Assembly (NCBI GenBank): GCA_963828505.1
Contig: CAWHFM010000009.1
Span: forward strand, 62,001-126,000
Length of the DNA stretch: 64,000 nt
DNA from: Bog-473 sp963828505
GTDB taxonomy: Bacteria > Actinomycetota > Acidimicrobiia > Acidimicrobiales > RAAP-2
Reading direction: 5' to 3'
The notes beneath the pieces are model-generated. The model searched no databases. It was not told the origin of the DNA and saw nothing but the letters and a program-made list of their open reading frames with translations. A program made the position numbers and the translations under genes. This document shows, one piece after another, positions 35,623 through 44,700 of the stretch; positions within the stretch are counted from its first letter, which is position 1, and each line of letters opens with the position of its first letter.

Positions 35623-35886
35623 GAGAGCATCCTCCTCTCTACGGTCTTCACCATTCTGGTACCTGAAGTCCAGACGGTCAGGACCTCCCGAGCCTGAATC
35701 GCCAAAGGATAGTTCCGCCCCAACGATCGGCGGTAACCGAAGCGGACCGGGCGTGGGACGGCAGAAACGTCGCCCCTACCCCGGTCTTCCCTGGGCGCCT
35801 AGGGTGGTGTCGGCAACGGTCGAGCACGCTCATCGGGAGCCGAAGGCACTTGCTTTCGCTTCGACGGATGCGGAGATTGGAGAATC

Positions 35887-36120
35887 ATGACCTCGCCTGA
35901 GTCTGAATCGCTTCTCGTTGCTGCTCAGCTCGACCAGCACCATTCGCCTGAAACAAATGGGCGCATAGCAGTGTGCAGGCGGTGCGGAGCACGTACGGAC
36001 AGCCCCGTGGGGCTGCACCACGTTCTGCAAGAAGGTCGAGTATCCCAATCGAGAGAGTGGCTCAGCGCGCAGTCACGACTCCGGGAGATCGCAGACGCCA
36101 AATTGCGACGACGCGCCTGA
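35887..36120 (+). CDS. 77-residue protein with a CxxC motif
   Basis: A small frame opens at ATG 35887 with a good ribosome site (GGAGATTGGAG just upstream). The protein begins MTSPESESLLVAAQLDQHHS, then NGRIAVCRRCGARTDSPVGL with one CxxC pair that might form a zinc-ribbon half-site or bind metal as a dimer. It ends in a basic helix (LREIADAKLRRRA). No signal peptide or membrane segment is seen. I do not recognise the family. It stands alone between degV (divergent) and the monooxygenase-like gene (convergent). Confidence 0.55.
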   Translation: MTSPESESLLVAAQLDQHHSPETNGRIAVCRRCGARTDSPVGLHHVLQEGRVSQSREWLSAQSRLREIADAKLRRRA

Positions 36121-36157
36121 GTCCCCGACGACACCGCCACCACACACGACAAACCGC

Positions 36158-36469
36158 TCATCGCATTGAGACGCCGTCGGCGAAACGGACATCGACGACG
36201 TTCAACGGGATGCGCTGCGGCTCTCCCTCGACCATGACCTGGCGCGACATCAGGACCGGCAGCACGGCCGGGTGCACGACGGCCGCGAACGCCGAGTTGC
36301 AGGCGTCTTCTGATTCCCAGACGTCGATGTAGTGGATGCTGCCGTCGGGCCGTTCGGCGGCGATGTGGACCAGCAGTCCGGGCAGCTTGGCATCGGCCAT
36401 GCGGGTAGCGATCTCGCGGTAGGTCTCGGCGTCGATGGGTACATCCTGGGTCCACGCATAGAGGCTCAT
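36158..36469 (-). CDS. small antibiotic-biosynthesis-monooxygenase-like (dimeric alpha/beta barrel) protein
   Basis: The protein has 103 residues and is a probable ferredoxin-like fold. It contains YREIATRMADAKLPGLLVHI, ERPDGSIHYIDVWESEDACN (the strand with the conserved W-E pair common in ABM/stress-response barrels) and a C-terminal strand VVDVRFADGVSMR. ATG 36469 has GAGGAGGAGCT immediately upstream on the reverse strand. It is divergent from a TetR gene with 33 bases between starts, the arrangement of a repressor and its target. The enzymatic role is not shown, and the protein could also be a simple binding protein. Confidence 0.7.
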   Translation of the reverse strand: MSLYAWTQDVPIDAETYREIATRMADAKLPGLLVHIAAERPDGSIHYIDVWESEDACNSAFAAVVHPAVLPVLMSRQVMVEGEPQRIPLNVVDVRFADGVSMR

Positions 36470-36486
36470 AGCTCCTCCTCAATTGG

Positions 36487-36503
36487 TCCGAGATATATTC
36501 GGA
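36487..36503. promoter_or_regulatory. candidate TetR operator palindrome
   Basis: In the 33-base gap between the divergent starts lies TCCGA-N7-TCGGA, a perfect 5-bp inverted repeat with an AT-rich centre (GATATAT). Its right arm touches the ATG of the TetR gene. A TetR dimer bound here would block both genes. The AT-rich core is unlike the surrounding GC-rich DNA. The assignment rests on position and symmetry only. Confidence 0.5.
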
Positions 36504-37177
36504 TGAATACTGATACGCTAAACCTCGTGCCCGACCCGGTCAAGAGGCGCAACTACGACGCCACCGGTCGACGAGCGGCCGCCGCCAAGACGCGATCGAC
36601 GATCCTGCGAACGGCCCGAGAGTTGTTCATCGAGCGCGGCTACGCCGCCACGACGATGGCCGACGTTGCCAAGGAGGCCGGCCTGTCACCCGACACCGTC
36701 TACACCGTGGTCGGGGCGAAGCCGGTGTTGTTCCGCGAACTCATCGAGACGGCGTTGTCCGGCACAGACGAAGTGATCGCCGGCGAAGAGCGCGACTACG
36801 TGCAACGGATGCGATCCGCCGAGGACGTCCACGACAAGATAGCGATCTACGCCGAAGCCGTCACCCTCATTCAGCAGCGACTCGCGCCGCTGTTCCTCGC
36901 GCTCCGCGAGGCCGCCAGCGCCAATCCTGAACTAGGCCGGCTCTGGCAGGACATCAGCCGACGACGGGCCCGCAACATGCGTGCCTTGACCGACGACCTG
37001 GCCACCACCGGCGCCCTACGAGTCGATCTGACCCGCGTCCAGATCGCCGATGTGATCTGGACGATGAACAGCAGCGAGTATTACGCACTCCTCGTTCTGG
37101 AGCGCGGGTGGACGCCGCAACAATTCTCCGAATGGCTACGCGACGCGTGGGAACGGCTACTACTCGCTCCACATTGA
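36503..37177 (+). CDS. TetR/AcrR family transcriptional regulator
   Basis: The protein has 224 residues. The N-terminal helix-turn-helix domain is at about residues 25-75: KTRSTILRTARELFIERGYA, then TTMADVAKEAGLSPDTVYTV. This is the TetR signature, although the usual Tyr-Tyr-x-Phe recognition helix end reads VYTVVGAK. The C-terminal ligand domain is helical (LFLALREAASANPELGRLW; TMNSSEYYALLVLERGW). It probably represses itself and the divergent monooxygenase-like gene in response to a small hydrophobic ligand. ATG 36503 is used; GTG 36527 is an alternative. Confidence 0.9.
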   Translation: MNTDTLNLVPDPVKRRNYDATGRRAAAAKTRSTILRTARELFIERGYAATTMADVAKEAGLSPDTVYTVVGAKPVLFRELIETALSGTDEVIAGEERDYVQRMRSAEDVHDKIAIYAEAVTLIQQRLAPLFLALREAASANPELGRLWQDISRRRARNMRALTDDLATTGALRVDLTRVQIADVIWTMNSSEYYALLVLERGWTPQQFSEWLRDAWERLLLAPH

Positions 37178-37466
37178 TCGACAAGGACAGCGACACCGTT
37201 CGGCGGCTTGGAACGCCACCAGCTGACTCGTTCCTCCCGACGGATTCGGGGCACGTGGACGTGGACGGCCTCGGGCGAGAAGTTCTCGAACGTGGGTCAG
37301 AGAGTCGTCGGGAACCCGGGCGTTGTCGCTCCGGGGCCTTCACGTTCGGTCCTCGTCGCCGCAATCGATGGACCGACTGTCAGGCGATCCACCTCTCTCG
37401 CTCGTACCCTGGGTACTGACCTCTCCTGGAACGGCAACACCACCGAGTTTGAGGGACTATTCGAGT

Positions 37467-39178
37467 GTGAGATCGGAGCGCAGCGGAAGGCTGACTTGGT
37501 TGTTCTCGTCCCTGCACGGCTATCGCAGGGCATGGCTGCACGCGATCTCGTGGCCGGGCTCACGGTCTGGGCGGTTTTGGTCCCGGAATCACTCGCCTAT
37601 GCCGGCATCGCCGGGGTATCGCCCGCGGTCGGTCTCTACGCCGCGCCATCGGCGCTGCTCTTCTATGCCGCCTTCGGTAGTTCCAGGCATCTGGTCGTCG
37701 GTCCGATGTCCGCCACCGCTGCGCTTTCGTCCGCCGCCGTAGGTTCGGTCGTAGCCGGCGACCAGAGCAGCTACGCCGCCCTCACGGCGACCCTCGCCAT
37801 CACGGTGGGGGTTATTGCGCTCGTCTTCGGACTCGCCCGGCTCGGGTTCATCGCCAACTTCATCTCCGAGCCGGTCCTGAAAGGGTTCATCATCGGGTTG
37901 GCCATGACGATCATGATCGGCCAGGTCCCCAAGCTCCTCGGCGTCGAGAAGGGTTCGGGCGACTTCTTCGATCAGCTCTGGCACATCCTGGGCGAGCTCG
38001 GGGAGGCCAGCGGCTGGACGGTGCTCGTCGGCGGTGTGTCGCTCGTGATGATCCTGGCACTGCGCCGATGGGCCTCGAGCGTGCCGGGCTCCCTGGTCGT
38101 CGTCGCCGGCGGCATCTTCGCGGCCAAAGCGGCGAACCTGTCGGCGCGAGGCGTCGAGCTGGTGGGTCACATCCCGCGCGGACTCCCGCACTACGGACTC
38201 CCGAGCGTGCCGGTTCACAGCTACCTGAGTTTGGCCGGTTCGGGGGTGGGCATCGTGCTCGTGGGCTTCGCCGAAGGGCTGGCAGCTGCGAAGACCTACG
38301 CCGCACGGGATCGCTATGACATCGACGCGAACCGGGAACTGATCGGACTCGGCGCCGCCAACGCCGCCAGCGGGATGAGCTCGGGCATGGTGGTGAACGG
38401 CAGCCTGTCGAAGACCGCGGTGAACGGTGGGGCCGGCGCGAGGACGCAGGGGTCCGGACTCATCGTTGCGTTGCTCACGATCCTGACGCTCTTGTTCCTG
38501 ACCGGACTGTTCGAAGACCTTCCCGGGGCGACCCTGGCTGCCGTGGTGATCGCCGCGGTCTTGGAGTTAGTCGACGTCGACGCCCTGCAGCGGTTGTATC
38601 GATGTGTGACGGGACCTCTCAAGCAGGTCTACGGTCCGGCAGCTCGCGCCGATTTCATGGCGGCTATCGCGGCCGGCCTTGGGGTCATGGTCTTCGACAC
38701 GCTCCCTGGTCTGTTCATTGGCATCGGGGTTTCCGTCGTGCTCCTCGTCTACCGGGCGTCGCGTCCGCATGTGGCCGAACTCGGGCTCGACCCGGATCAT
38801 CCCGAACGTTACGTGGATCGATCGAGAAACCCGGCCGCCACGGCACCGGAGGGGATTGTCATCCTGCGGGTTGAAAGTCCCCTGTTCTTCGCCAACGCGG
38901 ACGGTGTCGAAACCGCCGTCCGGGTCGCGAGCGTCCGGCCGGGCGTGCGTGCCGTCGTCCTCGATGCCGAGACGATGGCAGCGATCGACGTGACCGCTGC
39001 GGACATGCTCGAGGGACTCGCTGACCGTCTCGAGGCCGCCGGCGTGCAATTGGTCATTGCCCGAGAGATCGGGCAGGTTCGAGACGTGCTGTCAGTGGCT
39101 GAGCCGGACGGACGGGCCCTTCCGGTGTACTCCACCGTCCGCGCCGCTGTTGACGCCGTCATATCCGCTCCGCCGTGA
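37467..39178 (+). CDS. SulP family anion transporter with STAS domain, apparent frameshift near 37,541
   Basis: SulP/SLC26 proteins carry sulfate, bicarbonate or other anions. The membrane part has DLVAGLTVWAVLVPESLAYA, SPAVGLYAAPSALLFYAAFG, HLVVGPMSATAALSSAAVG, and NAASGMSSGMVVNGSLSKTA. The last 130 residues are a STAS domain (GIVILRVESPLFFANADGVE; AVVLDAETMAAIDVTAADML). The natural N-terminus (LHGYRRAWLHA) is read in the other frame from GTG 37467, and one base is missing near 37,541 where it joins RDLVAG. ATG 37532 in the main frame could still start a slightly shortened protein of 548 residues. No carbonic anhydrase or regulator is adjacent. Confidence 0.85.
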
Positions 39179-39211
39179 TCCCGAAGGACGGCGGGAATAC
39201 CGGATGCGCTA

Positions 39212-39845
39212 CTACCCGCTTCGCTGTTTCCCGTTCTCGACGTACTGCGCGCCCTTGGAGGGACCTCGAACCGATTCGAAGACCGCCGCCGCGGCCGTGA
39301 CGATCCCGACGGAGAGCAAGATGGATCCCAGTGCGTCGAGCGGCGTGTGCCAGAGCGCGCCGACCACGGCCAATGACATCAGCAGGACCCAGGCGACGCC
39401 GACCACCAGTGCGACTTTGCGCGCTCGCTCCCCGAGCACTGGGTAGAGCGCCAACCACATGGCAACCGCCGTCGCGCTCGACTGCGGTGACGTTCCCTGA
39501 GGGGAACGTGAGTTCGCCGTAATAGGTTCGCTGGACCAGCGGCTTGGCCACATGCTCGCTGATGACGAGCGCCACAAGGGCAAACACCGCGTAGACGGCG
39601 ACACGGGAGACGGCTCGCTTTGCCTGGCCGAGCAGGAACGAGACCATGAGGGCGGCGAGAATGGCCGGGGCGGCGAGAAGCCCGATGAGATCGACCCAGG
39701 CTCGGACCGCAGATGGGCGTGCCAGCAGATCGATTGCGGGGTCCTCGAACCCGTAGGGGCGAGTGCCGTGGGCGACGACCAAGGACAAAGCGGCTGTTGC
39801 AGCCAAGCACATCAGTGCGGTGATCTCGAGCTTGGCCCGCGGCAC
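39212..39845 (-). pseudogene. PAP2-type membrane phosphatase, frameshifted and with altered PSGH motif
   Basis: The first 110 or so residues (GTG 39845) have several membrane segments and KPLVQRTYYGELTFPSGN, the first two PAP2 motifs. The catalytic PSGH reads PSGN. Just after VTAV an extra base near 39,487 moves the frame, and the true continuation ATAVAMWLALYPVLGERARK, LLMSLAVVGALWHTPLDALG (third motif with His and Asp) lies in the neighbouring frame to 39,212. Read straight on, the protein ends in an arginine-rich nonsense tail. Intact relatives dephosphorylate lipid phosphates or undecaprenyl pyrophosphate. Both the shift and the His-to-Asn change suggest lost function, but a sequencing error could explain the shift. 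Confidence 0.65.
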
Positions 39846-40325
39846 GAAGGCAAACTACGTCACTGGCCGAGGAGGACGGCCGCGGCCGCCAATGGGACGC
39901 CAACCCGCCGTTTTGCCCTCTGTGATGCGTCGGGGATCGTCGTGATGGCCTTCGGATCCCGTACGTGGGACGCAACGGCGTGTGCCTGTGCGGCTCCGGG
40001 CGGCGATCACAAAGGTGGATGTGGTCGAGGCGCTTCGTCGGCTCGCCGCTGTGTGCTCCCGGCGAGACCGAACGGTCGCCACCTCGACGGCGCGAGACCA
40101 GGCCGGAACGAGAACGGTGTGCAAGGCGATGGGCGGCATGAAGCGATCCCCGCCCGACCGATCGCTCGTTGCGGTGCAACGGTCGGGATGAAATACTCTC
40201 AGCGAACTCCCAGGAGCGGCCGGGAAAGGCGTGGTGGCTGCGACGCCGCGGCTGGGGAGTTCCCAGTTCCGGTGATCCGGATGACCTGAGTCTGAGGAGG
40301 AGCGGAAAAGTTCTCAGCGAAGAAA
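39846..40325. other. 480-base gap with a possible promoter
   Basis: This gap separates the PAP2 gene (leftward) from a secreted protein gene (rightward). I find no tRNA or conserved reading frame in it. A possible sigma-70-like promoter for the rightward gene is TTGCGG at 40169-40174, a 17-base spacer and AATACT at 40192-40197. A strong ribosome site GAGGAGG lies at 40294-40300. The promoter call is weak, because such matches occur by chance. Confidence 0.35.
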
Positions 40326-40757
40326 GTGGCTGGGTGCGCTGTCGTGGTGTCTGCCCTTGCGGTGGGAGCGGCGGCTGTCCCGTCGGGTGCTTCGGCCAGC
40401 CGAGGTGCGGCGGCGGGCTACTCGTTCAGGGCGCTGACCGGTCAGGTCCGAGCCGACACGGCTCCGACCGTCGACATCTCCGGGTCCCCGGCCGTCTACG
40501 TGCCCGACGCGGTCAAGGGGTCCATCGTTTCGTCGAAATGCACGAAGAAGTTCTCGTTCGAAGTGGCCAACACGACATCCTCGTCGCAGCAGATGGAGTT
40601 CCTGCCGTCGCAGGGCGGCGGCGCCTTTGGCCCGGCGATCCCCTCGGGCCAGGCGCTGGGAGTTTGCGCGACGGCGAAGATCAAAAAGCAGCCCGTGTTC
40701 ACGCTTGAGAGCAACAGCGCGGCGTCCCTCACCGTCACGATCAAAAAGGCGAAGTAG
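40326..40757 (+). CDS. small secreted protein with two Cys residues; start unclear
   Basis: The mature part follows a signal peptide (VVVSALAVGAAAVPSGASA, cleavage near residues 24-26). The remainder is a beta-rich protein of about 115 residues with YVPDAVKGSIVSSKCTKKFS and ALGVCATAKIKKQPVFTLES, so one disulfide is likely, and it ends TVTIKKAK. GTG 40326 is the first usable start, but GAGGAGG at 40294-40300 expects one about 20 bases earlier. There the frame reads KFSAKKVAG with no start codon, as if an ATG had been lost. The sequence suggests a secreted immunoglobulin-like domain. I do not recognise the family. Confidence 0.6.
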   Translation: MAGCAVVVSALAVGAAAVPSGASASRGAAAGYSFRALTGQVRADTAPTVDISGSPAVYVPDAVKGSIVSSKCTKKFSFEVANTTSSSQQMEFLPSQGGGAFGPAIPSGQALGVCATAKIKKQPVFTLESNSAASLTVTIKKAK

Positions 40758-40876
40758 TCGGGCCGGCTTTCGGCCTTCCGGCGCGGGCACGGCGATACGC
40801 GTCGTCCCGCGCCACCAGGTCTCGGCGGGTGCTGAGTCGGCCGCCGGGCGCCGACCGTCTCCGCGAGCGACCGTTC

Positions 40877-41772
40877 ATGGTCGTGTCAGTCCACCTGTGC
40901 GTCCTCGGACCCGTCGAGGTTCGCGGTGCGGCCGGACCCTTTCGCCGCTCGGCCGCGCTCGAGCTCGCCGTCTACCTGGCGTTCCATCGGCGGCCCGTCC
41001 GGCACGGCGAGTGGGCGTTGGCCCTCTGGCCCGACCAGGCGGTGTCGCCGTCCACGATCTACTCCACCGCGTCGGACGCCCGGCGGGCGCTCGGACGTGA
41101 CGGTACGGGCGACGAGCGCCTGCCTCGGAGCGGCGGTCACCTTGAGCTCGGCTCAGACGTCCGCACCGACGTGGCCCGTTTCGAAGCGCTCGCCTCCAGC
41201 GGTCGGCTCGCCGACCTCGTCGACGCCATGGCGCTGGTGCGGGGTCCTCTCTTCGCCGGGCTCCGCCGTGCTGACTGGGCGGTGTTCGACGGCACCGAGT
41301 CCTCGGTCCAGTCCCTCGTAGCGGACACCGCGCTGCGTGCGGCGGAGTTGCTCGTCGGTCAAGGGCTCGCCGCCGAGGCGGAGCGTGTCGTGCGGCGCGC
41401 CCTTCTCGCCTGCCCCTACGACGAGCGGCTCTATCGCGCCCTGCTGCGTGCTGCCGCGGCGCAGGGCAATCGTGTCGGCCTTCGTTCCACCCTCTCCCAG
41501 CTGCTCGCCTTGGCCGGCGCCGACGGCGTCGCCCCTTCTATCGCTCCCTGCTGCGTGCCGCCGCGGCGCAGGGCAATCGTGTCGGCCTTCGCTCCACCCT
41601 CTCCCAGCTGCTCGCATTGGCCGGCGCCGAGGGCGCCGCCACGGCCGGGTTGCCGTCGGCAGGCCGCCTCACGCCCGTGATGTCGTGCCTGCATCCCGAC
41701 ACCGCAGCCCTCTACCACGAGCTGCTCGGCGCCACCACCCCCGCCCCCGGAGGGCCTCCCGTCAGGCTGTAG
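40877..41772 (+). CDS. BTAD/SARP-like transcriptional regulator with internal duplication and frameshift
   Basis: A winged-helix N-terminus (VHLCVLGPVEVRGAAGPFRR, LELAVYLAFHRRPVRHGEWA, WPDQAVSPSTIYSTASDARR) is joined to a bacterial transcriptional activator domain (VARFEALASSGRLADLVDAM, GQGLAAEAERVVRRALLACP, YDERLYRALLRAAAAQGNRV). This is the DNA-binding half seen in SARP regulators and large actinobacterial AfsR-like proteins. A 107-base segment is duplicated in tandem (41432-41538 and 41539-41645), and the second copy lies in the next frame. Read through with one added base it ends GGPPVRL at TAG 41770-41772; unshifted the frame stops at 41680. GTG 40829 is an alternative start. Confidence 0.65.
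41432..41645 (+). repeat. tandem duplication, 107-base unit, two copies
   Basis: Copy one begins TATCGCGCCCTGCTGCGTGC at 41432 and copy two TATCGCTCCCTGCTGCGTGC at 41539. Over about 100 bases they differ at about six sites, most of them third codon positions, and then diverge. The 107-base offset is one short of 36 codons, so the second copy is out of frame with the first. It lies in the C-terminal helices of the BTAD regulator. Confidence 0.85.
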
Positions 41773-41784
41773 GGTGGCGGCCCT

Positions 41785-42650
41785 ATGGCCAGAAGCTCCT
41801 CGGGACGATCGGTCGCCCGCGCCGCTGCGACGGGTGGGGGAACGACCTACCGCGGCCAGATGCCCGTCAACTGGTACGCCGCGTTGGTGATCATCGTCCT
41901 GGTCGGCCTGGGCTCTGTGGCCCTGGCCAAGTACAACTACAACAGCAACGCGCCGGCCGTGCAGCCGACGACGAACACGACCTGGCATGCCGCGCTGGCC
42001 ATCGACATCTGCGGCACCATGGAGCCGGCCCTCCCGGCCACTCCCGCCGGCGCCACTACCGGGTTGACCTCCTCGGGCGGCGGGGTCCTCGTCATCTCGC
42101 CGCGCAGCGCCAGCGAGGCCGGGACGAACGCGACGCTGGGCAAATTCGCCTCCGGCTACACCGGGCTCACCCTCACCAACACCACCATCCAGTACCCCCA
42201 CGGCGTCCTCTACCAAAACGGCGAACGGTGCGCCAAGGGCACCCCCGACGCCGGGAAGGTGGGAGAGGTGCGGGCACGCTGGTGGGTCCTGTCCACCCAA
42301 ACGGGGACGAATGGTCAGCCCGAGCAGGTCGGCGGACTCGACACCGTGCAGCCGGGCAGCCTCCGCTTCACCAACCGACAGGTCATCACGGCTTTCTTCG
42401 GCCCCGACAATGCGACCATCCCGCACGCCCCGTCCTCGAGCGTCAACGCGCTGACGCAGATTCTGGCCGGGAACGGACCGGTCGCCACCACGACCACGAC
42501 CACAGCCCCGGCCGCCACCACCACGGTGCCCAACGTGGCGACGTCGACCACGGTGCCGAGCTCGCCGCGTCGTCGACCTCGACCACGAAGCCCGCCGCGT
42601 CGTCCACGACGACCACCTCCAAATCCTCGACAACCTCCACGACCAAGTAG
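41785..42650 (+). CDS. single-pass membrane protein with extracytoplasmic domain and Ser/Thr tail, apparent frameshift near 42,566
   Basis: The protein begins with a basic cytoplasmic start, then one membrane segment (NWYAALVIIVLVGLGSVALA, about residues 29-48). An extracytoplasmic domain with IDICGTMEPALPATPAGATT and TIQYPHGVLYQNGERCAKGT (two Cys) follows, then a Thr/Ala/Pro tail. Near 42,566 the frame must drop one base: the natural tail ASSTSTTKPAASSTTTTSKS ends at TAG 42,648-42,650. Without the shift, an arginine/proline-rich stretch would run on into the guanylyltransferase. I do not recognise the family. It stands upstream of GDP-mannose genes, which could mean an envelope role. Confidence 0.65.
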
Positions 42651-42660
42651 CAATGACAGG

Positions 42661-43737
42661 ATGAAGGCGGTCGTCCTGGTGGGCGGCGAGGGGACACGCC
42701 TGCGCCCTCTCACGCTGTCGACGCCGAAGCAGATGCTCCCCGTGGTCGGCGTTCCCATGTTGGAGCGTGTGCTCGGGCACCTGGCCCGGCACGGGGTGGA
42801 CGAGGCCGTGCTGTCGCTCGGCTACCTGCCTGACGCCTTTCTCGAGGCCTACCCGGACGGACGCGCCGCCGGAGTGACCCTGGCCTACGCCGTCGAGCCC
42901 GAGCCGCTCGACACCGCCGGGGCCGTCCGCTTCGCTGCCACCTCGGCCGGCGTCGACGACACGTTCGTGGTGGTCAACGGCGACGTCCTGACCGACCTCG
43001 ATCTGACGAGGCTGGTGGCGTTCCACCGCCGTGTCGGAGCTCAGGGGACGATCGCGCTGCACCCTGTGGCCGACCCCTCGGCGTTCGGCGTGGTCCCCAC
43101 CGACGGGGACGGGCGGGTCACCGCCTTCGTCGAGAAGCCGCCACGAGGCGAGGCGCCGACCAACCAGATCAACGCCGGCACCTACGTGCTCGAGCCGTCC
43201 GTCTTGAAGCGGATCGCGAGCAGCGGCCGCGTCTCCATCGAGCGCGAGACCTTCCCGGCCATGGTGCGCGACGGCGTGCTCTTCGCCCTCTCCGACGAGG
43301 GCTATTGGCTCGATACGGGAACGCCCTCGGCGTATCTCGCCGCGAACTTCGACTACGTGAACGGGCGTCGCGGTCCGATTGTCACGCCTGGGCTCGAAGA
43401 CCGCGGGTCGGGGCTGCTCGCCCAGGGCACGAGCGAGCTGGACGGAGAGATCGTCGGGCCCAGCATCGTCTTCGCCGGGTGCCGAGTGTCCGCCGGCGCC
43501 CGGGTGCAACGCAGCATCCTCGGGCCGGGATCCGTCGTCGAGTCCGGCGCCGTCGTCGCCGACTCCGTGCTGATGGAGCGCTGCCACGTCGCGGCGGACG
43601 CGAAGTTGGCCGGATCCGTGATGGGACCGCGCTCGGTCGTCGGCCAGCGGGCCGATGTCCGGCCCGTCTCGGTGCTCGGCGCCGACGCGGTGGTCTCTTC
43701 CGGGACGCTGGTCGACGGCGAGCGCGTCTCGGGCTAG
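42661..43737 (+). CDS. mannose-1-phosphate guanylyltransferase-like nucleotidyltransferase
   Basis: The protein has 358 residues. Its nucleotidyltransferase domain opens MKAVVLVGGEGTRLRPLTLS, followed by TPKQMLPVVGVPMLERVLGH, the donor-side FVVVNGDVLTDLD and the sugar-side AFVEKPPRGEAPTNQINAGT. SDEGYWLDTGTPSAYLAANF follows, then a left-handed beta-helix tail (GPSIVFAGCRVSAGARVQRS). This is the short GDP-mannose pyrophosphorylase layout. Related enzymes use UTP or CTP, so the nucleotide is inferred from the motif pattern and from the phosphomannomutase in the window. ATG 42661 lies 10 bases after the preceding stop and it ends 12 bases before the epimerase gene. Confidence 0.88.
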   Translation: MKAVVLVGGEGTRLRPLTLSTPKQMLPVVGVPMLERVLGHLARHGVDEAVLSLGYLPDAFLEAYPDGRAAGVTLAYAVEPEPLDTAGAVRFAATSAGVDDTFVVVNGDVLTDLDLTRLVAFHRRVGAQGTIALHPVADPSAFGVVPTDGDGRVTAFVEKPPRGEAPTNQINAGTYVLEPSVLKRIASSGRVSIERETFPAMVRDGVLFALSDEGYWLDTGTPSAYLAANFDYVNGRRGPIVTPGLEDRGSGLLAQGTSELDGEIVGPSIVFAGCRVSAGARVQRSILGPGSVVESGAVVADSVLMERCHVAADAKLAGSVMGPRSVVGQRADVRPVSVLGADAVVSSGTLVDGERVSG

Positions 43738-43749
43738 GCGGGTCGCGCC

Positions 43750-44700
43750 GTGCGGGTCCTGGTGACCGGAGGAGCCGGGTTCATCGGCTCCACCCTGGTC
43801 GACCGCCTGCTCGTGGAGGGTCACGAGGTGGACGTGGTCGACGACCTTTCGACCGGCTCGCTGGTCAACCTCGCCGAGGCGCGGGCCGGCGCGGGCCGGG
43901 CGCTGACCATCCACCAACTCGACATCACCGCCCCGGCCGTGACCGAGCTGATGGCGCGACGCCGGCCTGCGGTCGTGTTCCACCTGGCCGCCCGCGGTGG
44001 CGCGCGGGCGCCGGTCGAGCGGGCCGGCCTCGACGCCGCGGTCAACGTCGTCGGCTCGTTGAACGTGATGGAAGGGGCGCGCCTGGCCGGGGCCGAGCGG
44101 GTCGTCTTCGCCGCCTGCGGCAGCACCCTCTACGGAGAGGTGGCCGGCGACGAGCTCCCGGTGCGCGAGTCGTATCCGCACCGGCCGCTGTCGTCCTTCG
44201 GCGTCTCCAAGAAGGCGGTCATCGACTACCTCGCCACCTACCGCCGGCTCCACGCGCTCGAGTTCTGCGCCCTGGCCCTCGGCGACGTCTACGGTCCCCG
44301 CCAGGACCCCGATGGAGCGGCGGGCGCGGTCGCCGTCTTCGCCGGTCGCATCCTGCGAGGCGAGCCGGTCACCGTCTTCGGCGACGGCGAGCAGACCCGC
44401 GACTTCGTCTACGTCGACGACGTCGTCGACGCCCTCGTCCGCGCCGCCACCCGGGGAGGCGGGTTGGTCTGCAACATCGGGACGGGCCAGGAGACATCGG
44501 TCAACCAGCTGCTGGCCATCATGGCCGCCCTGGCCGGGACGACCGTCTCCGTGGTCAACGCGGCGTCGCACCCGGCCGAGGTCACACGCTCGGCCCTCGA
44601 TGCCGAGCGTGCCGCGATGCAGCTGGGCTGGCGTGCCTGGACCGATGTCGTCGACGGTGTGGAGGCCGTGTTCGGTTCCTTGGCCGAGCGCCGCGGTTGA
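43750..44700 (+). CDS. UDP-glucose-4-epimerase-like SDR with altered catalytic Ser and Tyr
   Basis: The protein has 316 residues. The NAD site is intact (VLVTGGAGFIGSTLVDRLLV), with VVFHLAARGGARAPVERAGL and the GalE-like end FGDGEQTRDFVYVDDVVDAL. The catalytic centre is not normal. The SSSxxVYG-type strand reads FAACGSTLYGE, with Gly at the Ser position, and the YxxxK motif reads SFGVSKKAV, with Phe for Tyr; the Lys is kept. It may be a non-catalytic binder or a reductase-like variant. It is 12 bases after the guanylyltransferase and is probably in one operon with it. GTG 43750 is the start. Confidence 0.88.
   Translation: MRVLVTGGAGFIGSTLVDRLLVEGHEVDVVDDLSTGSLVNLAEARAGAGRALTIHQLDITAPAVTELMARRRPAVVFHLAARGGARAPVERAGLDAAVNVVGSLNVMEGARLAGAERVVFAACGSTLYGEVAGDELPVRESYPHRPLSSFGVSKKAVIDYLATYRRLHALEFCALALGDVYGPRQDPDGAAGAVAVFAGRILRGEPVTVFGDGEQTRDFVYVDDVVDALVRAATRGGGLVCNIGTGQETSVNQLLAIMAALAGTTVSVVNAASHPAEVTRSALDAERAAMQLGWRAWTDVVDGVEAVFGSLAERRG

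Noticed and set aside
41431..44571. A 1046-codon open frame on the reverse strand
   Set aside because: It runs antisense to clear GDP-mannose and epimerase genes, is rich in Arg/Gly/His/Asp with no motif, and is explained by high GC at third codon positions.
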